From Elusimicrobiota bacterium (lineage in GTDB: Bacteria; Elusimicrobiota; Endomicrobiia; CG1-02-37-114; JAHJSO01), in assembly GCA_018830385.1 (NCBI GenBank), contig JAHJSO010000061.1:1-5061 (forward strand): DNA of 5,061 nt, given 5' to 3'. This document shows, in pieces, positions 1 to 4,764 of this stretch (position 1 is the stretch's first letter; every line of letters starts with the position of its first letter). Under the pieces are notes generated by a model that was not told the origin of the DNA, ran no database searches, and was given only the letters and a program-made list of their open reading frames with translations. The position numbers and the translations under genes are program-made.

Positions 1-728
1 AAAACACCTGTGTCTCCCGGAGACCTCATTGAAAAAAACACCCTGCCTTTCTCAATGCACATTGCAATGACCTGCGCCTCCTGCGGCGTAACGGCGATAA
101 CAACGGGAATCTGGGTTCCATGGAAATCCTGGAATAACTCCACAGACGGCGCATCGTCTTTATACCTCCCCTTCCTTTCCTGGATTTGCCCCTGTCCCGG
201 CAGAAGTTTTCCGACGGCTAAAACGTCAACGTTCTGCAAAACGGTAAATACGGAATCGTCAAACACGGATAGGACATCCACCCTGTTGCCGGGGTTTATT
301 TTACCGACGACACTGTCTGATTCACACACAATCACAAAAGACCTTTTGCCTTCGGGTATCAGCGCCCCTATACCCGTACCATGCCCCACGACGGAGAGTT
401 TTGTGGCGATTATCTGCTCCCCTTCAAGAATCGGTGAAACCGTCACATAGACGGGTATTCTTTTACCGGAATTTAATTCTTGTATCAGGAGGTCGTCTGT
501 CTTCCGGATTGCCTTCGGCTGGATAAACTCGCCCGGGACAAACGTCTCCATGGTCATCTCAGGCAACAAAACTGCTCCCTGCTGGATGTATCTTTTCGCC
601 GCAAGGACCGGCAACCTTTCCCCCGGAACCCTGTATTTGCGTTCAAGTAAAACCATGTATCTCACGACAAAAATTGCTATCAGCCCCGAAAGGCACACGG
701 CGATAACGACCTGTATTTTATTTTTCAC
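1..728 (-). CDS. cpaB: Flp pilus assembly protein CpaB/RcpC (SAF domain), C-terminus cut by window edge
   Basis: Periplasmic, membrane-anchored component of the Tad pilus channel, thought to work with the outer-membrane secretin. I translated this frame by hand; it stays open to base 1, giving 242 complete codons with the C-terminus outside the window. It starts at GTG 728, which overlaps the Flp stop as GTGA; a GAGGG motif lies about 10 bases upstream. Residues about 5-28 form a single hydrophobic helix (QVVIAVCLSGLIAIFVV). A SAF-like domain follows: LPVLAAKRYIQQGAVLLPEM, then FVPGEFIQPKAI, then a long stretch with ILEGEQIIATKLS. Next is the RcpC-type segment: IGALIPEGKRSFVI, GKINPGNRVDVLSVF, and VVIAVTPQEAQVIAMCIEKG followed by FFSMRSPGDTG. 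This order of motifs is characteristic of CpaB. No odd features or frameshifts are visible. Confidence 0.95.
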   Translation of the reverse strand, partial: MKNKIQVVIAVCLSGLIAIFVVRYMVLLERKYRVPGERLPVLAAKRYIQQGAVLLPEMTMETFVPGEFIQPKAIRKTDDLLIQELNSGKRIPVYVTVSPILEGEQIIATKLSVVGHGTGIGALIPEGKRSFVIVCESDSVVGKINPGNRVDVLSVFDDSVFTVLQNVDVLAVGKLLPGQGQIQERKGRYKDDAPSVELFQDFHGTQIPVVIAVTPQEAQVIAMCIEKGRVFFSMRSPGDTGV

Positions 729-904
729 CTTGAAAAGTCCCTCGTTTCCCTTTTGATTTTGTCCGTGGATTTTTCAATGAGTTCCTGGATTTCCCTGCCG
801 AACATCTTTATCGCAGCCACGCAGACGACGGCGATAAGGGCGATGATTAAGATGTACTCGGTCATCCCCTGTGCATCTTCGTTTTTCAAAAAGTCATTGA
901 ACAT
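725..904 (-). CDS. flp: Flp-family type IVc major pilin
   Basis: Small prepilin of 59 aa, the likely main subunit of the pilus fibre, assembled in the inner membrane and exported through the secretin. The leader MFNDFLKNEDA is followed by QGMTEY and a hydrophobic helix (ILIIALIAVVCVAAIKMFG), then a charged tail (REIQELIEKSTDKIKRE). If prepilin peptidase cuts after Ala11, Glu16 falls at +5 and is followed by Tyr, the usual Flp Glu-Tyr pair. A start at 904 is preferred over the upstream GTG at 934 because a perfect AGGAGGTGAT Shine-Dalgarno lies 6 bases before it; starting there also gives a leader of normal length. The gene lies 30 bases after the TadE-like gene and overlaps cpaB by four bases (GTGA). 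Ala rather than Gly at -1 is a small deviation; a cut after Gly13 would put Glu at +3, so the exact site is uncertain. Confidence 0.95.
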   Translation of the reverse strand: MFNDFLKNEDAQGMTEYILIIALIAVVCVAAIKMFGREIQELIEKSTDKIKRETRDFSR

Positions 905-910
905 TTTTAC

Positions 911-920
911 ATCACCTCCT
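911..920 (-). promoter_or_regulatory. Strong ribosome binding site of the Flp pilin
   Basis: On the minus strand this reads AGGAGGTGAT, a 10-base match to the bacterial anti-Shine-Dalgarno sequence, 6 bases before ATG 904. It is the best site in the window and decides the pilin start. It fits the expectation that the pilin is made in large excess over the other operon products. Confidence 0.9.
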
Positions 921-934
921 ATTGTCGTTCCCAC

Positions 935-1351
935 TTAAAGTTTCATCACTTCAGACCTGGCCGATATATAAAACCCCCTGCCCATCCATGCAGGCAGTTC
1001 AACCCTGTAATAGACCTCCACCCAGGATGAGGGCGGGTTAAAAACCGGCGGCGGGACCGATTTTGAAATTTTGACTTTTACCTCAACCTTTTCAGGGTCA
1101 AGGTTCCTGCCCTTTATCTCCGGCGCCGCCTCGCCTGAAAGGAATCTTTTTATTTCTCCTGCAACCTCACCCTCCGTCCAGTCATTAAATAAAATCCCGT
1201 CAGTGCCGTACCTTGCGGCCATAAGTAGTTGCTGTCTGATGATTAAGACCCTGCAATGCAACAGGAATGCCGTCAGTAAAACGACAAACAGCGGGACACA
1301 CAGGACTGATTCCAGCAGCGCCTGTCCTTTTTGATTTAATGTTTTGTCCAT
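935..1351 (-). CDS. TadE-like minor pseudopilin (second copy)
   Basis: Protein of 138 aa with a TadE-like N-terminus. A nine-residue leader (MDKTLNQKG) is followed by QALLE, which places Glu at +5 after the predicted Gly-Gln cut, then a hydrophobic helix (SVLCVPLFVVLLTAFLLHC). After it comes RVLIIRQQLLMAARYGTDG, similar to the 'AARYGT' segment typical of TadE-type proteins. The rest is a predicted extracytoplasmic domain with a Pro-rich stretch (SVPPPVFNPPSSW) and a closing YYRVELPAWMGRGFYISARS. The ATG at 1351 was chosen over the GTG at 1381 because it gives the short leader usual for pseudopilins; neither has a strong Shine-Dalgarno. It overlaps the TadG-like gene by 16 bases, so coupling is likely. 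TadE/TadF-like proteins are processed by the same peptidase as Flp and are needed for pilus assembly in other bacteria; the exact role here is inferred. Confidence 0.87.
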   Translation of the reverse strand: MDKTLNQKGQALLESVLCVPLFVVLLTAFLLHCRVLIIRQQLLMAARYGTDGILFNDWTEGEVAGEIKRFLSGEAAPEIKGRNLDPEKVEVKVKISKSVPPPVFNPPSSWVEVYYRVELPAWMGRGFYISARSEVMKL

Positions 1352-2271
1352 TTGCCGACCGGCACGAGGTGCGCCTTCCACCCCGGATTTTTTGACTTCC
1401 AGTACTCAAAGAAGGCGGTCATAAATGACGCATCCCTTTCCTGCGGGAACATATATCCGCTGTTATTATAAGAAGAGGCAGCCGCTATGCATTTTATGTC
1501 AACCCACCTGTCCATTTTGAAAAATTTCCCGGCAAACGGGTAGCCCCTGTTTGAAACGGAATCCCTGCTCTTGTAAGCTATAACCCTTATTCTCTGTTTA
1601 TGGAATGATTCTCTTTTCTGCTCAAGCCACCGTTTTGCATTTTTACTCCTTTCATAAGGGTACGGTATGGGCCACACCCACACCTCCGGCGACACGGGCG
1701 TCGGCGGGACGTATAATTCGGATGTTTTGAAATAGAGAACGTCCCCCTTGTTTCTTTTCAGGTTAAGTGAGAGTGAATCCATCGGGACAAACCCGTCGGC
1801 ACCGCACTCTTTCCCTCCTGCGTTGATTTCCTGCCTGCGAGCAATATTCCTTGAAACCAGAAACGTCGTGCCACCGCCGTAAGTCGGGACGATGGACTCC
1901 TGGAGCAGAATAACTTTGTTGATTGAACTGCGGGCCAGCCGCGCCATTCTGTGGTAGGTGTGGAAACCGGGTGAACGACGGGGCGGCTCTATCCACCACA
2001 CCCAGCTGTCTCCGCCGACGCAAAACCCCGCACCCGGGACGTGGACGCCGAAACCGGATAATCCCAGAACGCCGTTGAGTTTACCGAGCACGTTCAGCGC
2101 CCTGCTGCGCATAACCGCTGCCGAAAGCGCCGAGTTGTCCGCTGCGTTCTGCACCAGGATACGGTCTTTCAGCACCTTCCCTGCGTTGACAACGGCGAAC
2201 CAGAAAAGGCACAGGACAATAAACGAGGCGACATAAAACACCAGTACCTGCCCTGAACTATTTTTTACCAT
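1336..2271 (-). CDS. TadG-like pilus assembly protein
   Basis: Protein of 311 aa with the TadG-like N-terminal region. The short leader MVKNSSG is followed by QVLVF, a hydrophobic helix (YVASFIVLCLFWFAVVNAG) and then RILVQNAADNSALSAAVMRS, which matches the conserved 'QNAADAAALAAA' stretch of TadG-like N-termini. The remaining 230 or so residues are a predicted extracytoplasmic domain rich in Trp, Tyr and Pro, with a Pro-rich run (YVPPTPVSPEVWVWPIPYPY). It ends in NPGWKAHLVPVGKW, which resembles the 'NPyWrArLvPV' tail I recall from TadG/TadE-like proteins of other lineages. No von Willebrand A domain, found in many long TadGs, is visible. The residue at +5 is Phe rather than Glu. ATG 2271 overlaps the preceding stop (ATGGTAA); ATG 2289 is an alternative start. 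It sits between two TadE-like genes. Confidence 0.85.
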   Translation of the reverse strand: MVKNSSGQVLVFYVASFIVLCLFWFAVVNAGKVLKDRILVQNAADNSALSAAVMRSRALNVLGKLNGVLGLSGFGVHVPGAGFCVGGDSWVWWIEPPRRSPGFHTYHRMARLARSSINKVILLQESIVPTYGGGTTFLVSRNIARRQEINAGGKECGADGFVPMDSLSLNLKRNKGDVLYFKTSELYVPPTPVSPEVWVWPIPYPYERSKNAKRWLEQKRESFHKQRIRVIAYKSRDSVSNRGYPFAGKFFKMDRWVDIKCIAAASSYNNSGYMFPQERDASFMTAFFEYWKSKNPGWKAHLVPVGKWTKH

Positions 2272-2756
2272 CGTTTTGCATCCGGCCATGCAGAATATAA
2301 ATATTTTGCGTCGGGCGATTTAACCATGGCGCACCGGACAACCCCATGATACAACGGGACGCCCAATGATTTTGGTTGCAGGAACGAACCGAACATTATT
2401 CTCTGAAAATAGTGGAGCCCGGCATGCATGGTAACGACCTTTCCCCCTGATGCGTCCCGACCTGCACTATTTAGCGGGGTTTTTTCACAAATTATTACCT
2501 TTGACGGGATAACCCTGATTTTTTTTGCCTGCGACAGTAGCGTCCAGAAACCGCAGATACGTGCCTCACGGGTTGCCTCAGTTAAACTATCTTTGACTAC
2601 CCCTGCCCTGACGGACGTATATACCGACTCGTTCGCCGACAGCACCCCTAAGGACAATAGGAATAATTGGACAGACGAAAAATACAGGGCAGTAAAAAAG
2701 ATTGCCATAAGAAGGACCGTCTCAACGGCCGCCGCGCCTCTTTTATTACCTGTCAT
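2265..2756 (-). CDS. TadE-like minor pseudopilin (first copy)
   Basis: Protein of 163 aa. A seven-residue leader (MTGNKRG) is followed by AAAVE, with Glu at +5 after a predicted Gly-Ala cut, and a long hydrophobic helix (TVLLMAIFFTALYFSSVQLF). The SANESVYTSVRAGVV stretch after it matches the 'A...aaRagv' region seen after the helix in TadE-like proteins. The rest (about 120 residues, two Cys in CGFW and IICEK) is a predicted periplasmic domain with no motif I recognise. The start is fixed by the ATGA overlap with the cpaF stop; a weak GAGAGG lies about 14 bases upstream, so translation is probably coupled to cpaF. TadE family membership rests on the N-terminal third; assignment of the rest is by context in a Tad operon. 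Confidence 0.87.
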   Translation of the reverse strand: MTGNKRGAAAVETVLLMAIFFTALYFSSVQLFLLSLGVLSANESVYTSVRAGVVKDSLTEATREARICGFWTLLSQAKKIRVIPSKVIICEKTPLNSAGRDASGGKVVTMHAGLHYFQRIMFGSFLQPKSLGVPLYHGVVRCAMVKSPDAKYLYSAWPDAKRW

Positions 2757-2923
2757 GGAAAAAATGCCGCCTCTCCCGTCCTGAACTTCGTTATATTGGA
2801 AAGATGTCCGGTCAAAAAGATAACGTACAACTTTAACGCCAAAAAACCAAGTACCGACAATACGCTTACGAGCAGGACATATTCTGCGGTTACCTGCGCC
2901 GTCTCGCTGCGGAAGATGTCCAT
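2753..2923 (-). other. Flp-prepilin-like segment at the CpaF C-terminus, possible nested pilin gene
   Basis: Same frame as cpaF. From an internal ATG at 2923 it would give a 56-aa Flp-like prepilin: leader MDIFRSETA, then QVTAEY, then a hydrophobic helix (VLLVSVLSVLGFLALKLYVI) and a short polar tail. It parallels the window's own Flp in leader length (9 versus 11 residues), in the E-x-A-Q sequence at the predicted cut, in Glu at +5 followed by Tyr, and in helix length. CpaF proteins usually end soon after the 'AAGI' motif, here AGGI, five codons before this ATG. A GGAGGG lies 12 bases upstream, longer spacing than ideal. Whether it is made as a fusion, as a free pilin or as both cannot be told from sequence. 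Confidence 0.75.
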
Positions 2924-3982
2924 TGCAACGTTTATCCCTCCGGCCCTGATGGATTCAATGAAGTATGGGACATTACCTGTAGGAATAAATCTGCCGCCAA
3001 TTCTGCCGTCAGGAAGGACATTTGTCTGTTTGAATTTAAACACAGGCGACATCAGGATAACGTCCCCCTCCATCCCGGCAACGCTGCACACCTCAACTAT
3101 TTTTCTTGAACCATCGGGGAACCTCGCTACCTGGACTATGACGTCAATCGCAGAAGATATTTGTTCCCTTATGGCGCGCACCGGCAATTCTATCCCGGAC
3201 ATCATTGTCATTACCTCTATCCTACGCAACGCATCCCTCGGCGAGTTTGCATGGACAGTGGTAAGGGAACCGTCATGTCCGGTATTCATCGCCTGCAGCA
3301 TGTCAAGCGCCTCGGCGGAGCGGCACTCCCCGACGATTATTCTGTCGGGCCGCATCCTGAGTGAATTTACCACGAGTTGCCTGATTGTAACGTTCCTGCC
3401 GTTATGGACTGCACCCGCCCCGGCCTCAAGCCGCACCACGTGTCCCTGGGCGAGTTGCAGTTCCGCAGTATCTTCAATAGTGATAATCCTTTCGCCGGAA
3501 GGTATAAACGAAGACACAACGTTCAGCAATGTGGTCTTGCCTGAACCCGTCCCGCCGGAAATAACAATGTTCTTCCTGTATTCTACGCATATTTTCAGAA
3601 ACTCAAGTATATTCTTGTCAAGCGTGCCTGACAGGACAAGGTCCTGCGGCGAGGCCGCCTTTTTTGAAAACCTTCTGACTGTAATCACCGCCCCGCAGAG
3701 TGAAACCGGCGGAAAGACGCAGTTCACCCTTGAACCATCCGGCAGGCGCGTATCCAGAAAAAGGGTGTCGTCCGGTATGCGCTTTCCGTGCAACTTTAAT
3801 ATGTCTGATACAAGCGGCCCGGTATCGCTGTTCCCGGCATCATCGCATCCGGCCGTTTTATTTTTTAGATTGTGTATCCTGCCGTTTTTTTCAACATAGA
3901 CATCTTCCCCGTTCACCATAATTTCCGAAATTTCATCATCGCGGAATAAATCGCCTATTAGATGTAAATCCACGGTATCCAT
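2753..3982 (-). CDS. cpaF: CpaF/TadA secretion ATPase with C-terminal Flp-pilin-like extension
   Basis: Hexameric ATPase of the type II/IV secretion superfamily that powers Tad pilus assembly at the cytoplasmic membrane; 409 aa from ATG 3982. Residues 1-353 are the ATPase: N-terminal EISEIMVNGEDVYVEKNGRI, then ITVRRF, Walker A GGTGSGKT (143-150), Asp box TIEDTAELQ (168-176), Walker B RPDRIIVGE (211-219) and His box TTVHANSPRD (about 241-250). CpaF signatures GMEGDVI and GRFIPTGNVPYFIESIRAGG close the domain. The usual helical region ahead of the 'EIMVNG' motif is almost absent, so the N-terminus is short. Residues 354-409 form an Flp-prepilin-like tail with a transmembrane helix, not normal for CpaF. 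ATG 3982 is preferred over GTG 3994 because GGGTGG lies 8 bases upstream. It follows the secretin by 41 bases and overlaps the TadE-like gene as ATGA. Confidence 0.95.
   Translation of the reverse strand: MDTVDLHLIGDLFRDDEISEIMVNGEDVYVEKNGRIHNLKNKTAGCDDAGNSDTGPLVSDILKLHGKRIPDDTLFLDTRLPDGSRVNCVFPPVSLCGAVITVRRFSKKAASPQDLVLSGTLDKNILEFLKICVEYRKNIVISGGTGSGKTTLLNVVSSFIPSGERIITIEDTAELQLAQGHVVRLEAGAGAVHNGRNVTIRQLVVNSLRMRPDRIIVGECRSAEALDMLQAMNTGHDGSLTTVHANSPRDALRRIEVMTMMSGIELPVRAIREQISSAIDVIVQVARFPDGSRKIVEVCSVAGMEGDVILMSPVFKFKQTNVLPDGRIGGRFIPTGNVPYFIESIRAGGINVAMDIFRSETAQVTAEYVLLVSVLSVLGFLALKLYVIFLTGHLSNITKFRTGEAAFFP
2936..2941 (-). promoter_or_regulatory. Candidate internal ribosome binding site before the pilin-like segment
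   Basis: On the minus strand this is GGAGGG, inside the cpaF coding sequence (Ala-Gly-Gly-Ile region), 12 bases before the in-frame ATG 2923. The spacing is long and the bases also encode the conserved CpaF Gly residues, so it may be a coincidence of coding. Confidence 0.35.
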
Positions 3983-4023
3983 GTTTTTAACCACCCGCCG
4001 GCAAATTATTCACGCTATGTTAT

Positions 4024-4764
4024 TCATTCTACAATCTTCGGCGTAACAAAAATTACGACTGTATTTTCAACGTCAACCCAACTTGACCTGCTGAACAACA
4101 CGCCCAAAAACGGTATGTCCATAAGTAGCGGGACACCCCGTGTCTTCCTCTCCCTTTTTGTCTCCCCCAGCCCCGCTATGGTAAACGTATCCCCTGTATT
4201 CAACAGGACCTGCGCCCGGGCGTACCTGCTGGCTATGGCAGGATAATTGCCTATTTTGTTTGACCAGTCCAGACGGGATATCACCGCAAACACGGACGTA
4301 TCTATTTGCCTGTTTTCCACAATTACCGGCTTTATTTCCAGTTTTATTCCGAACTCTTTCCATTCAATACTCCCTCCGCCGATTCCGGAAGCGATGACGG
4401 GCATTTCTCCGCCGACCAGAAAATTCGCGCTGGTACCGCTCCTGGTTGCAAGTTTTGGTTTTGATAATATTTTTGCTACGCCCTTCTCCGACAACATCTT
4501 CAACGTTGCATTCAGGGCAGTGTGCCTGTTCCAGTCGCCTGAGGTTATTATTGACGGCACACCGGGCAAATATTCAGGGACGCGTCCCTCCTGAATGAAG
4601 GAAATCTCTCCCCCGGTTATTTCATCCGACCAAAAAATGCCCATCTCCCTCGCCCTTGTGTTGTTGATTTCCGCTATCTCAACGGAGACCTCCACCATGT
4701 CCGCCGGGGATGGAACGCTTCCCGATATTATTAATAATATTAAAATGACCGCCCGCTTAATCAG
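4024..4764 (-). CDS. Minimal secretin (CpaC/RcpA-type C-terminal domain only), CTG start
   Basis: Outer-membrane channel of the pilus; 246 aa. Starting at CTG 4764 it begins with a clear signal peptide: IKR, hydrophobic AVILILLIISG, and SPA before Asp22. The secretin core follows directly: VEVSVEIAEINNTRAREMG (24-42), KILSKPKL (98-105), GGEMP (118-122), WKEFGIKLEI (135-144), then GVPLLMDIPFLGVLF (210-224) and VTPKI (240-244). No ATG, GTG or TTG occurs between the upstream in-frame stop and ATG 4698, and starting at 4698 would remove the whole signal peptide. AAGGAGG lies 9 bases before the CTG. Family members usually carry N0/N1 or BON-type domains before this core and are much longer; here there are none. 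It overlaps the TPR gene by 8 bases and precedes cpaF. ATT 4761 is the only other nearby candidate start. Confidence 0.9.
   Translation of the reverse strand: MIKRAVILILLIISGSVPSPADMVEVSVEIAEINNTRAREMGIFWSDEITGGEISFIQEGRVPEYLPGVPSIITSGDWNRHTALNATLKMLSEKGVAKILSKPKLATRSGTSANFLVGGEMPVIASGIGGGSIEWKEFGIKLEIKPVIVENRQIDTSVFAVISRLDWSNKIGNYPAIASRYARAQVLLNTGDTFTIAGLGETKRERKTRGVPLLMDIPFLGVLFSRSSWVDVENTVVIFVTPKIVE
4725..4740. repeat. 16-bp perfect AT palindrome in the secretin signal-peptide region
   Basis: ATATTATTAATAATAT is identical to its reverse complement. It encodes the Leu/Ile core of the signal peptide, so Leu TTA and Ile ATA/ATT codons could produce it by chance. In mRNA it could only form a weak A-U hairpin, about 24 bases after the CTG start. 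Confidence 0.6.

Noticed and set aside
10..450. Plus-strand open frame of 146 codons at the left edge
   Set aside because: It lies opposite cpaB, which has clear SAF/RcpC motifs on the minus strand.
905..934. Upstream GTG start (934) for the Flp pilin
   Set aside because: The perfect Shine-Dalgarno lies inside this extension and points to ATG 904. The extra ten residues would give an unusually long leader.
2667..3899. Long plus-strand open frame of 410 codons
   Set aside because: It lies opposite cpaF, and its translation is Ser/Thr/Pro-rich with no recognisable domain. The minus strand has all ATPase motifs, so it is a shadow frame.
3983..3994. GTG 3994 as the cpaF start
   Set aside because: No Shine-Dalgarno at proper distance, while GGGTGG is 8 bases before ATG 3982. 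It adds only four residues and cannot be fully excluded.
2260..3994. MVKN start shared by the TadG-like gene and the GTG-start form of cpaF
   Set aside because: Four residues only, and the sequences diverge at once. This is chance.
3983..4023. Terminator or promoter in the secretin-cpaF gap
   Set aside because: Only a small GCCGGC palindrome is present, with no stable stem followed by T-run and no convincing -35/-10 pair.
4013..4027. Five-codon ATG frame (MNNIA) overlapping the secretin stop
   Set aside because: Too short, with no ribosome binding site and no sign of a leader-peptide or attenuator structure.
4721..4745. AT-rich stretch as an internal promoter
   Set aside because: A -10-like sequence can be drawn on either strand, but no -35 partner is evident. 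The AT bias is explained by Leu/Ile codons of the signal peptide.
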